Source: Kitagawia praeruptora (lineage: Eukaryota; Streptophyta; Magnoliopsida; Apiales; Apiaceae). From it: a DNA stretch of 64,000 nt. Position 1 is the stretch's first letter. The number at the start of each line of letters is the position of its first letter. The stretch is from positions 72,783,501 through 72,847,500 of the forward strand of contig CM075344.1 of the NCBI GenBank assembly GCA_037693485.1, given 5' to 3'. The notes under the pieces are model-generated. The model had not been told where the DNA came from, made no database searches, and saw only the letters and a list, made by a program, of their open reading frames with translations. Shown here one piece after another: positions 1-10,407 of the stretch. Made by a program: the position numbers and the translations under genes.

Positions 1-1185
1 GACTCAAGTTTGTGTAGTTTTGATGTGTTTTGTGTAGTTGTACAGGTTTCCAAGAATATCTAAGCTTTTGTCGTTTTTGGAGATTTAATTGATTAAAATT
101 CGGATTTTCCGGGAAGGCTGCGCAGCTTATACTGTTTTGGCCATATCTGGAGTTCTAGAAGTCCGTTTTCAGCGATCTTACTGCCCACGCGAAGCTTGAG
201 AGATTTTCTACAACCTGGAAAAGGAAACAAGTGCAAGAAAAGTACTGATTAAAGGCGCGCACGTTTTCTCATTAAAGAAGGCTTGGAATTTACTGTTTTG
301 CCCTTTTTCTAATTCTAATTGTATTCTGGGCAGTTTTGGGTACCTTCTTTAAATCCTAATTGTAATAGAAGGCAATATCTTGCTAGGCAAGATTTGTAGA
401 GCCTATATAAACACATCCTACCATTGTAAATCATAACAATTCATAGCTAACAATTCATAGCTTGTAATCGTATCAAGGTACTTTCGATCTTCAATTCTTC
501 TTCAATATTATGTTTTCATTCATTATTATTATTTTGTTTTCTTCTTTAATTATGTGTAACTAATTCTCTAATCTGAGGATTGGGTAGTATTCCTTGGTAT
601 TCATGTGTGTTTAATTATCTGTGATTTTCTTGCTTTGCTGATCTGTTATTGAGGGCTTAACACAATTAGGAGAGTCATGAACCTTTGATTGGATTTTAGG
701 GATTGTAATAACTTGGAAGAGGAGTTGCAATTTTAGTACACGATTTAACAGACATAACTCGAATATTTGATTGGGAGATTAATAGGAGAGTTGTGAGACT
801 TATAATTCTTGGTGCGTGATAGTTTATGATTGTACTCTGATTGTATCACGGAAGTGACAATTAAGGTGTAGTTGTAGACACTATATTGTATCTTGGGAGA
901 GAACATTATAACCTTAGAAGAATTGTTTTCAGCAGAGTAAGAACGTAGATGTCACATAGATATTGAATGTGCATTGAAACCAAGTGAAGAACCCCAGTTC
1001 TTGGATTGTTTTCCTCATATATTTTATTCTCGTTTGATAATTAGTTTAATTTTGTTTAGTTTAATTTAGTTTATAAACACACCAAACATTCTTCTACACT
1101 TCTAGATTGTAAGAGATAAAAACTTGAACTTGATATTACAATTCAGTCCTTCCCTGAGAACGAACACATAAAAATACTACTAACA
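1..1185 (+). repeat. LTR/leader-like retroelement remnant, family not identified
   Basis: There is no credible coding sequence. A TATA box (TATATAA, 404-410) is followed by T-rich sequence and a long non-coding tract ending in TCCTTCCCTGAGAACGA, which resembles the U5/leader of plant LTR elements. The sequence stops abruptly at 1185, where the truncated LTR of the next element begins. No second copy lies in the window, so the family and element ends cannot be fixed. It could also be unrelated intergenic DNA with a promoter-like patch. Confidence 0.35.
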
Positions 1186-1970
1186 ACTTCACAGATAAGG
1201 AAACTTCCCCCGTTGAGGACTAGTCCTATCTGCTACGAGCTATTTCTTGATTTCAAGGATGTAGGTATATCCATGGTTTACCCCAAGTGCAGAACACATC
1301 CCTGTCCCTCGAATGAGAAGCACCCACCAGATAGCAGGACAGGTGATCCAGAGCTTTTGGGTGCAAAGTGCAGATTACTCCAAAGTTCCCCAATGAGAGC
1401 GCGCCCATTGAATACAGGAACAGAGCTCCAAAGCACACACCAAAGAGAGACCTATCTTTCCACCGAGGAGAACATGCCATCAGTGTATAAGAAAGGTCCC
1501 CAAATCCAGGAAAACCCCTGGAGGCCTTCTACGACGGACATCCCCCTACTGAGATACGACAGGAGGGAATTCTTCAACTTCTAGAATCCTAGCTTGAATA
1601 GAATCCCATCTTGAGTAGAATCCCAGCATGAGTAGAATCCCAGCTTGAGTAGAATCCCAGGAGAGATTTCTTCAGTGACTTCTTGGAAAATAAACTTAAA
1701 TATAAATCTTTATCATGTTTTAGTATTTAGGGCGCGCCCTAACTATAGAAAAGGAGAAGGCGCGGCCTAATTTCCTGTAAAACTAACAAGCATCCTTTTT
1801 GACTGTTTTTATGTCTCTCAGGCGGCGCCCTCCACGTACGGGAGGTGAGGGCGCGTCCTTCTTTTGCAAATCTTTATCAAAACCCTAATTTATCCTGAAA
1901 ATCCCCAAATTGAACCTATATCTGACCCGAATCCATTTTCGAATACCCGAACCGAATTTTGGGCATAACA
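1186..1970 (-). repeat. 3' LTR of the Tat-like element (truncated)
   Basis: It is homologous to 9047-9779 and ends in the same GGGCATAACA at 1970, next to a polypurine tract. The outer 341 bp of the LTR are absent and are replaced at 1185/1186 by unrelated sequence. It is about 52 bp longer than the matching part of the other LTR, mostly because of three extra 17-bp minisatellite units near 1582-1650. Confidence 0.82.
1582..1651. repeat. 17-bp minisatellite in the truncated LTR
   Basis: About four and a half imperfect copies of AGAATCCCAGCTTGAGT lie in tandem. The other LTR (near 9443-9472) has about one and a half copies. The two LTRs were identical at insertion, so the copy number changed afterwards. 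Confidence 0.85.
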
Positions 1971-1980
1971 ACTACCCCCC
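1971..1980 (-). other. Polypurine tract of the Tat-like element
   Basis: On the minus strand this reads GGGGGGTAGT directly before the TGTTATGCCC start of the 3' LTR, the position expected of the plus-strand primer. Confidence 0.7.
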
Positions 1981-2317
1981 AATTCCATGTAAAATCAAAG
2001 ATGAAGCATGGAATTTCAATCTAAATGACACCAAAATTTTTGTAGCTTTTCTTCTCCAAGGCGCGTCCTCATTCCTCTTATCTTCAAGATTCTATGCGGA
2101 GGGCGCGTCCTCAATTTCTTCAATCCAAAATTTTATCTCTTGGACAACTCTAGTTTTAACTTCTTCGCAGAGGAATAACACAAATGCACCATATCTCTAA
2201 GCTTACATGAGCTTACTCGGCGTAAGAAACAAGAGATAGTATGCACAAGTGTAAACCTCTCACAGGGCTCGTACTAAAACTAAATATATATATTTACAGA
2301 GGGCGTGCCTTATGATA

Positions 2318-2927
2318 TTAAGGCGTACGGACCCCTTCAGCTGTCATCCACATACACTTCTATGGTCTTCTCAAGTTCCTTTCGCATTAATCAAGCCAAA
2401 AGGCATTCCAATGTATCGGTATAATCCTCTATCTGTGATGAAAGAAGTATGCTCGCGTACATGGGAATCTGATTATAACCCGAATAAACGTTCATGAAAC
2501 TCAAGAGAACATGCCCTGCTGTTATATCTACTAACTGATCAATCACTTTGGTAGTAGGATTCTTTCAACAAGCCAACGTTTAATATTCTATCCACCTCGA
2601 TCTTCCTTCAACGCTATAGCTCTCTCTACTTAGAATTCAACTAAGAACCGATCTTCAAAATTTACTTGAATCTCCAACATCCACCAAAATTGAGATTGTA
2701 TCTTCTGTCAAATCTATCTTTTCCACCGGTTGAGGCATTCTTGGATCAATATCAAAATCAAGATTTCGAGGGTCTTCAATCATGGTACCATCCTTGGAGG
2801 GCACATCCTCTTTGAGAGGGAAGTCTTCCCCGACAAGGGCATTCACCAAGCCTTCCAATAACATTCTTCTTCCCTTGATCTTTTCACCTTTAATGCTGAG
2901 GGCGCGCCCTCTGGGTGGACGCCTCAT
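2318..2927 (-). pseudogene. Protease-RT spacer and reverse transcriptase remnant (Tat-like)
   Basis: At 2655-2927 the minus strand encodes the acidic spacer between protease and RT, recognisable by DFDIDPRMPQPVEK and EDTISILVD. Further along, pieces of RT survive in different frames: a VDRILNVGLLKESYY-like stretch near 2570-2610, a YSGYNQIP stretch near 2470-2500, and a YVDD catalytic motif near 2343-2357. Large parts between these are missing. RNase H and integrase are not found before the polypurine tract at 1980. Confidence 0.65.
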
Positions 2928-3104
2928 CCTCTGATTCTTGAATAAAATAATGAGCCTGAATTCCTACCTTGATGTTGTTCATGATTCCTCCAGAACTTCT
3001 TTCAATGAAGGCGCGCCCTCCATCCCTTTATTCTCCCGAAACCTTTAATTGCCTTGTGGTGGCACTCCCTTGAATCATGCTGCGATCCACGAACAGTGCC
3101 CACA

Positions 3105-5957
3105 TCATTTGGTGTAGGAAATTTCATAGTAAGATGAAAAATGGAAGTCACTACATTCATTTCTTTCAACAAGGGGCGCCCTACTAGGCATTGTGAGCTG
3201 ACTCCTGATCCAAACCATGAATTCCATCATCCGAGTTACTGAGAGAGAACCTTCTCCAAGAGTTACTAGTAACCTGATTGCACCGATCACTTTCACAACT
3301 TCTCCTGAAAAACCATAAATCCATGCATTGTTTAGTGTCATGTCCTTGTCTAGGAATCTCAACTTCTTGTAAGTGTCGTAATACTGAATATTCACCGAAC
3401 CTCCATTGTATACAAAAACCCGATGCACGTTCTTAGAGCCAATCCATACCCAAGGCATTATTATGAGGGTGGTGCACTCATCTAGCTTCATCTTCAGTGA
3501 AAGTGATATCCGCACATTCTCCCTTGAACAATTTGGGCGGTCTTAACCCCAAGCTATTCACATCGGTGAGAGATTTATCTTGCCTCTCGAGCATATCTCT
3601 CCAAAGCATTGTTGCTATCACCCCCCAAGTGATGTCCTCCAAAGATAATGTGTACACTTCCTTCCTTGACAAATTTCTTCTCCACATTTTTGTCCTCATC
3701 ACGGAGGGCGTGCCCTCCGTTCTTCTCAGGATTCTCCTTATGCTTCTTGACTTCTCTGACAATCCAATCGGTCAAGTATCCTTCCTTGATCAGATCTTCA
3801 ATTTCATCCTTCAGTTGACGACATTCATGAGTATTATGACTTGTCGACTCATAGTACTCACTGTGCTTCTTCTTATCCTTGCTTAGGCAGACAAAGGATC
3901 CGACTTCTTAAAAAGCCCTTTATTCTTGTTCACCTCAAAGATGTGTTCAATCGAAGCCGCCAACGGAGTGTAATTATTTTTCCTTCGATCATAAGAATAC
4001 GTATCTGGAGTTCCCTATTCTCTTCCAACACTAGTTGCATTCATTCCGTTAGCACCAACTCCAGTACGATATACAGGACTTGTAATCTTCCCCTTAGCGT
4101 TCCCTGAGCTTCTGTCTTTCGATTTTCTACCATGGATTGCTCCACTATCTTAAAAGATTCAGCCTGTGCAAAAAACATCAACCAACATAGATGAATCCCT
4201 TTCTTGAAGACGCTTCCAGTAATCTGTCTCTACTTGCAAACCACCTATCAAGAAACTTTTAAGTGTCTCATCAGTTGTTCCTCTAACTAAAGCGGATTCT
4301 GTATTGAATCTTTTGAAGTAAGATTGAAGACTTTCTCCTTCTTTCTGCTTGATGTTGGCCAGAGTTATAACGGGATGAGCATACTTCACTGTTGCTTGGA
4401 ACTTGGCTAAGAACAAATTCCTCTCGTCTCCCAATAGGTAATCACTCTAGATCCAAGCTTTTGAAACAACTGCTAAGCATTTTCCCTGAGAATTGCTGCC
4501 AGCAAATGACATCTCGCCAATTCACTTACCTGACATCCATCTTGAAACATCCCCAGAATTCCATAGGGTTTGCATTTCCATGAAAATCTTTAGATCATTA
4601 GTCATAGCCCTATACCCAGTTGGGAGCTGTGTCTCTCTTACTTATGCTGAAAATGAAGGAGTTTATGTTGTAGTTGATATCCTTCCTCCATCTAAGTGAC
4701 CAAGGAGCCTCTTCAAATCATCCATGTTGACAGTTCCAAAGCCAAGAATGTTCTGGATATGTGATTGCGCACTTGATTGAGTACCTGAGGGTGGAAGCTA
4801 AGTTGTCCTTTGAGTATTTCCTGGACCTTTATCATGAGGTTGTATGAGAATCACCTTTTGAGTCTGAATTTGATTCAGCTTTTCTCCTTGATTCTGAACT
4901 TGTTCCTTCTGACCTTGAGTCTGTAGATTTCCTCGAGGCTGTGGATTTCCTTGAGGCTGTGGATCTCCCTGAATGTTCCCTTGAGAATTTCATTTCGAGG
5001 AAGGGCGCGACCTCGACCTCACTTCGCTAAAGAACTTAAAGAATACGAGGTGATCTACCACCTGAGGGTGCGCCCTCCTGATTATGAGGTCGCCTATCTC
5101 CTTGATATATCTCCATTCTTCTATCACCGTCATCACGGCTACTTCTTCTTCCGGTATTATCATGAGAAAGAGCTCGCTCATGTCCAAGGGGCCTCGACCT
5201 GTAATCAGGGGGCGCACGCTGTGGATTAACATTCCGAGGAAGGGCTCGCACATTTCCAAGGGGCCTCGACCTGTAATCAGGGGGCGCACGCTGTGGATCA
5301 CGGGGCCTCGATTCCAAGTTCTTCTCTTTCTCTTGATGCTCAAGGAGTACCATACTTAGATCTTCATCGTTGACTTTTATCCCCAGGCGTTCTTTCAAAC
5401 TAGCAAAATCTCTATTTTCCTTAGCAAGCTTCTCTTCATCAAGTTGAGTCTCACTGGGGGGCGCCCTGAGCGATGTGGGTGATGGGGCGCCCTTTCCTGA
5501 ACAGCTGGCATCCTACGATCACAATTATCTGTACTTGGATGTTTAATAATGGGATCTGAATAATCTAACCTTCGAGGAGTCACCAGTCGAAACCTCATTT
5601 CCTACACCTCTTCACCTCCTCGAGAGCTTTCCTTAACTTGAAAAGTTTTCCCTGTTCGACGGTGATTTCGTGGAATACTCTGAGATTTTCTCCTACTTCC
5701 TTGCTCTTGCTCCACTGAATCCAATCTTGCCCCGAAGTTATTTATGGAAGTTCCCATACGATATATTTGCTCCATTAACCCCACATTGCTAATAAGAACG
5801 GGCGGCTGTCTGCCGGTAGCCGAATTTCCACGGTGGTGTGGGGGATCAGGGATCTCTTCCGGAATATAAGCTTCGTGACGAGCTTGATTACCCCCAAGCT
5901 ATCTTCAAAATCATTACCATTTTCTTCATGAGAACCTCCACCTTGATTGTGAGACAT
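3105..5957 (-). pseudogene. Tat-like gag-protease pseudogene
   Basis: The gene reads leftward from an ATG at 5957 (MSHNQGGGSHEENG). It is broken into short open pieces by stops and frameshifts. The capsid-type Retrotrans_gag core is at 4159-4434, with the stretch ESLQSYFKRFNTESALV. Downstream, 3478-3560 has FTEDEAR, which precedes the protease in this group. At 3105-3515 there is a decayed aspartic protease in which the catalytic DNGS-type motif has become YNGGS. A block of 72-bp tandem repeats (5165-5305) lies inside it and occurs again in the leader near 7545-7690. Family membership is confident; function is certainly lost. Confidence 0.75.
5165..5305. repeat. 72-bp tandem duplication shared by gag region and leader
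   Basis: Two consecutive units (about 5170-5230 and 5242-5300) share AAGGGGCCTCGACCTGTAAT and a GGGGGCGCACGCTGTGGAT tail. A second pair of the same units lies at about 7545-7690, 2.4 kb away in the leader. Confidence 0.8.
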
Positions 5958-5963
5958 ATCCAA

Positions 5964-8684
5964 ATTTGATCAAGATACTATCAACTGGATTGATGATTTC
6001 AGAGTTTAGGAAGCTGCAACCATCAAATCTAAGAGGATTGCACTGGGGCTTCAAAAGGCTATTGAGATGAAGGGCGCATCCTCAAAAGTGGGAAGACTTT
6101 TACGATCGGCCGAAATCCCAACTCCACCTACTAAAGACAATGGTGAGAGCAATTCTTACTCAAACATGAAGGAGACTTCTACCAAGGCAAATGCTTTCAA
6201 CCTCCAACAGACCCCGTGTATGGCGCGTCCTACCGGCACAATCTTGCATTCTCGAAAAAGTTGAAAATTTTACTCAACTAAGACTAAGGAAAGTATACAT
6301 GGACTACCCCCTAGACTATGAGGTAATTAATTTACCTTGTAGTCTACTATTCAGGCATCGCTCTACTTCAATCAACTTCTAGTAGAAAGAGTGCATTCTC
6401 CGGTCACGGGCTACTTCAAATCTCATCCCATGAAGGGGCATCTCAAAATGAGGCATCCTATGAATAACATCTCTCGAAGAGGCATCTAACTAGGAGGCAT
6501 CCAATAAAGGGCATCTCACAAGGAGGAATCCTATGAAAGGCATCTCAAGAAGAGGCATCCCCGTGGGGGTTTTCCGCTGTTCACACAAATTGTCCTGAAA
6601 TACATGTATATGTAGGGCTAGGGAGGTGCATCAGTACTACCCCCCAGCATCAGAATATCATTCCTTAAAGAAGCATCTCTTAAAGAGGCATCCCAAGAGG
6701 GGAATTTTAAGAGAGAGCCGTTGGAGTTGCTGAGGACGCGCCCTGTTGCTTAGGGCGCGCCCTATGTGGACGAGGGCAATGACAGAGTCTCTTCTAGTCC
6801 GGATGAATGTCATTCTTGTGTAGAGGGGCTTACTCATGACCTTGGGGCCTCAACCTGCCTATCATGGGGCACAATCTAAGATTCATGGGGCCGCACATCA
6901 ATGCAATTTTCTTCAAGCAAAAGATATGCCATGGATCGTTGCGATCATACTTGCAGATGAAGCCACAATATAAGGTTGATAAGTTAGGGCGCGCCCTGAA
7001 GCCTATCATTCAGGTAATTGTAGATACGAGGGCACGTCCTCTGTAGCAAAGTATTGTTTCTTCATAGAGGGGCTCACTCACGACCTTGGGGCCTCAACCT
7101 GATGATCAGGGGGCACACACTATGGTTCGTGGGGCCACAACTCAACAGCTTCTTTCCTTCTGGAGTCCAAGCAGTAAATTATCCTCGTAGATATTGGAGT
7201 CCGCTTGAGAATTTGCATCTTTCAGGGCGCGCCCTAACCAGAAAGGTCCTCTGATAAGAAAGTTCCTTGAGGGCGCGTCCTATGTTGAAGGATTTTCCTG
7301 AAGTCGTGCATTTCCTTGAAGTGGAGTCCTGATGTAGAGCATCGCCCTGGGGTTAAGAATTCTCACCCTATCTTCCAACAGTTGCACTATGAGAAATCAA
7401 GGGAACAATTGTAGGACCTCTCTCTCTAGAGGGCGCGTCCTTAGCAACATGTCGAGGACTATTCCTCACTTGGTGATTAGGCCGAACAATGTCATTCCTA
7501 CATCCTTAGCTTCATTATCTTCCAAAGAAATCTCAAGTATGTGTTCACTTATGTCCAAGGGGCCTCGACCAGTAATCAGGGGGCACGCGCTGTGGATCAT
7601 CATCCTGAGGAAGGGCTCGCTCATGTCCAAGGGGCCACGACCTGTAATCAGGGGGCACGCGTTGTGGATCACGGGGCCTCGATTCCATGTGTTCCCATTT
7701 CTTCTGGCCAGGAAAACCCCTGCAGGCCTTCTCACCAGGCAAACCCCTATAGGCCTTCTCACCAGGCAAACCCCTGTAGGCCTTCGCACCAGGCAAACCC
7801 CTATAACTTTATACATGCAATAAATATATAGAGTAAAATAATATAGAGGTTGTATATTACCTGGAGGCGCGCCCAGTCAGGGGAAGGCGCGCTTCTTAAT
7901 AGTCTTCTGAGGCATGCTCTGCTTGAATTAGCAAAACTCACCATTTGCAGCTTTCTCCTTCCAACAAGGTTCACCTCATCTCGCCAGGGGGGGATGCCTC
8001 TTGGGAATATCTAACATTCTGAAGGAGCATCCTCACAAATTGGAATTTTGCACTCGACATATTCTTGAGATCTTTTCTGAAGTAGATGTCCCACCTGCAA
8101 CTATTCGTCTAACGGAAAGTCTTAGATGTTACCTGGAGGAGGCATCCTTAGAGAGGGCTAGTCCTTAGAGAGAGCGTGTTTAGTCATCGAATTCTCCCAG
8201 AACTTGTTGGAAATCATCTGAACCTTGGATACCACCCTCAGGGTGCGCCTTGAGATTTCTTGGGGATTCTCCTTCACAATCTTCTTCCTGCTAAAGTTGA
8301 AGGAATAAATAGTGGAAATCACAACAAAACAAGTGTTACCTTGAAGGCGCGTCCTGATAATGAGGGTGCGTCCTGATGGTGAGGACGAGATCCCGACAAT
8401 TGCGCCTCTTCCCTGGAATATCCTTCTTCGAATCATATTTAGAATTTCCTCACCGGAAACCTAGTTCAATGTGGCTGGTCGGAAATTCAGGTCGTGTTCA
8501 ATAAACCCCTCTTCAGATCTTGTTCGACCCCCCTACTAGAGATCGCCATGCTTGAATCTTCCTTGTAGCCGTCGACCTGCACCCTCATCGAGAACTATGC
8601 CTTAGATCTTGCTTGATGCTTTATAAGAAGAACCTTCATCGTCATGAAAAATCCATCCTCCTTGGATTATGATCTTGATCAGCA
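5964..8684 (-). repeat. Non-coding leader of the Tat-like element, packed with short repeats
   Basis: This is the region between primer site and gag. No gene is supported. It contains many GGCGCGCC-type palindromes, a degenerate GGCATCTC/GAGGCATCC minisatellite (about 6420-6570), four 27-bp units (about 7708-7806), and four dispersed copies of a block containing AAGGGGCCTCGACC or GGGGCCTCAACC (near 6842, 7085, 7553 and 7623). Short open frames on either strand follow the repeat periodicity and are not credible genes. Confidence 0.7.
7708..7806. repeat. 27-bp tandem repeat
   Basis: About four units of the form CAGGCAAACCCCTATAGGCC plus TTCTCAC. A single related unit (CAGGAAAACCCCTGGAGGCC) lies in each LTR, near 1507 and 9368, so the array was probably built from LTR-type sequence. 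Confidence 0.8.
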
Positions 8685-8703
8685 CCCCTCCTTCTAGCGC
8701 CAA
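8685..8703 (-). other. Primer binding site of the Tat-like element
   Basis: Read on the minus strand this is TTGGCGCTAGAAGGAGGGG, two bases inside the 5' LTR. A TTGGCGC start is typical of plant Tat/Athila-group Ty3 elements rather than the tRNA-Met site used by the other elements here. It fixes the element's orientation. Confidence 0.75.
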
Positions 8704-8705
8704 TT

Positions 8706-9779
8706 TGTTGATGGAGGAATTTGGGAACAACAAATTTCGAGGTACGTCGCCGGAAACAAGATCTGAGACGGTGGTTCTTTGCCGAAAAAAGTGGTGGTGC
8801 GCAGTGGTTTGTGGTTGCTGATTGGAATTGGTGGCTGAGATTGATAGGGTTAGTGGCGGCTATTCAGAGCTCTCGACTTCCAACCCCTCAATCGGCCTAC
8901 GTACCCCGGTATTTATAGGGGATCAAGCCATAGGTAGTTCTTGGAGAGCAAGAAACCCAAATGGGCTTGGATAATGGACCAGCTTCCGGAATGTTCTACT
9001 ATGAGGCCTAACCACAAAAGGTCCAAGGCTCATCCAAGATCTCAAGACTTCACAGATAAGGAAACTTCCCCCGTCGAGGACTAGTGCTATCTGCTATGAG
9101 CTATTTTTTGATTTCAAGGATGCAGGTATAGCCATGGTTTACCCCAAGTGCAGAACGCATCCCTGTCCCCCGAATGAGATGCACCCACCAGATAGCAGGA
9201 TAGGTGATCCAGAGCTTTTGGGTGCAAAGTGCAGATTACTCCAAAGTTCCCCAATGAGAGTGCGCCCATTGAATACAGGAACAGAGCTCCAGAGCACACA
9301 CCAAAGAGAGACCTATCTTTCCACCGAGGAGAACATGCCCTCAGTGTATAAGAAAGGACCCCAAATCCAGGAAAACCCCTGGAGGCCTTCTACGACGGAC
9401 ATCCCCCTCCTGAGATACAACATGAGGGAATTCTTCAACTTCTAGAATCCCAGCTTGAGTAGAATCCTAGGAGAGATTTCTTCAGTGACTTCTTGGAAAA
9501 TAAACTTAAATATAAATCTTTATCATGTTTTAGTATTTAGGGCGCACCCTAACTATAGAAAAGGAGAAGGCGCGGCCTAATTTCCTGTAAAACTAACAAG
9601 CATCATTTTTGACTATTTTTATGTCTCTCAGGGCGCGCCCTCCACGTACGGGAGGTGAGGGCGCGTCCTTCTTCTGCAAATCTTTATCAAAACCCTAATT
9701 TATCCTGAAAATCCCCAATTAAACCTATATCTGACCCGAATCCATTTTAGAATACCCGAACCGAATTTTGGGCATAACA
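8706..9779 (-). repeat. 5' LTR of the Tat-like element (complete)
   Basis: On the plus strand it begins TGTTGATGGAGG and ends GGGCATAACA, giving the TG...CA ends of an LTR. The part 9047-9779 matches 1186-1970 closely. The 341 bp at 8706-9046 have no partner at the left end. It contains four copies of the element's GGCGCGCC-type motif and only about one and a half units of a 17-bp minisatellite. Confidence 0.85.
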
Positions 9780-10407
9780 GTCTTGACTTGGTAGATATTT
9801 TTTATTGTTTATATGGATAATTCTCAAGGAATTTGCTAGATAATCCTTGGAGATGGTAGTGGAAAATGATGTCATGGATGATGCAATTGTTGGATATTCT
9901 TGTAACCTTTGTTTTTTATTCTCTAAATAATGTTTTAATGATTTTGGTTATTGGTAATGTAGTGTATATCCTTGTTATAATATTAATCTTGGTTGCTTGG
10001 TTTTCATATTCGTCTAATTACGATTCGTTTCGAATATACCTCATTATCCAAGTGGTTCTAAATTGTTTAACAATCCAAATTCCTCTGGCATTCCCTTGAC
10101 TTAATAATCCACTGGTTTAACCTAATTTCACATATTCCTCAAAGTATACATCCTTTTCATATTCAATATTCTTTAATATCCAATACAATAGTGCTCATGG
10201 GAAATTAACATCTTAAAAATCTATACTCGGGAATTTCTGAAATCCGTCATCGTTTCTAGTCACTCATTTTCATAGTACGACGCTAATATGGTTTCTGATT
10301 ATTCCTTTTCTATTTCACTTATAGGGTACCTACATACGATTTCCCTAAATCCTCAAAATTACTATTCATTTAAGCACTGTAGCATTTCTGAAGTTAGGGT
10401 TATTACA
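9780..10407 (-). repeat. Fragment of a second Ty3-type LTR
   Basis: On the minus strand this starts TGTAATAACCCTAAC at 10407, the form of a Tekay/Del-type LTR start (the complete Tekay LTR here starts TGTAAGAACCC). It abuts coding sequence of the SIRE element, not a purine tract, so 10407 looks like the outer boundary of an inserted LTR. The other end is cut at 9779/9780 by the Tat-like element. There is no coding content; family assignment is tentative. Confidence 0.45.

Larger units (their letters stand above)
1186..9779 (-). mobile_element. Tat-like Ty3 LTR retrotransposon, decayed and non-autonomous
   Basis: The element reads on the minus strand. Its 5' LTR is 8706-9779. It is followed by a TGGCGC-type primer site, a long non-coding leader, decayed gag-protease, remnants of RT, a purine tract and a truncated 3' LTR (1186-1970). 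No RNase H or integrase is recognisable, so it could only have moved with proteins supplied in trans. The interior holds more than 25 copies of a GGGCGCGCCC-like palindrome and several repeat blocks. The Tat assignment rests on the primer site and on the residues of the gag-protease-spacer region; the exact lineage is inference. A 5-bp target duplication cannot be tested because the outer end of the left LTR is missing. Confidence 0.8.

Noticed and set aside
1213..1584. Open frame of about 120 codons on the plus strand, with a near copy at 9134-9445
   Set aside because: It lies within the LTR of the Tat-like element, starts with a non-ATG codon in one copy and on the wrong strand for the element. 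The two copies are conserved because LTRs are, not because of coding.
7389..7831. Overlapping plus- and minus-strand frames with repeated RPVIRGHALW or FPGQK-type residues
   Set aside because: They are translations of the 72-bp and 27-bp tandem repeats; frames are open on both strands at once, as expected of repeat periodicity.
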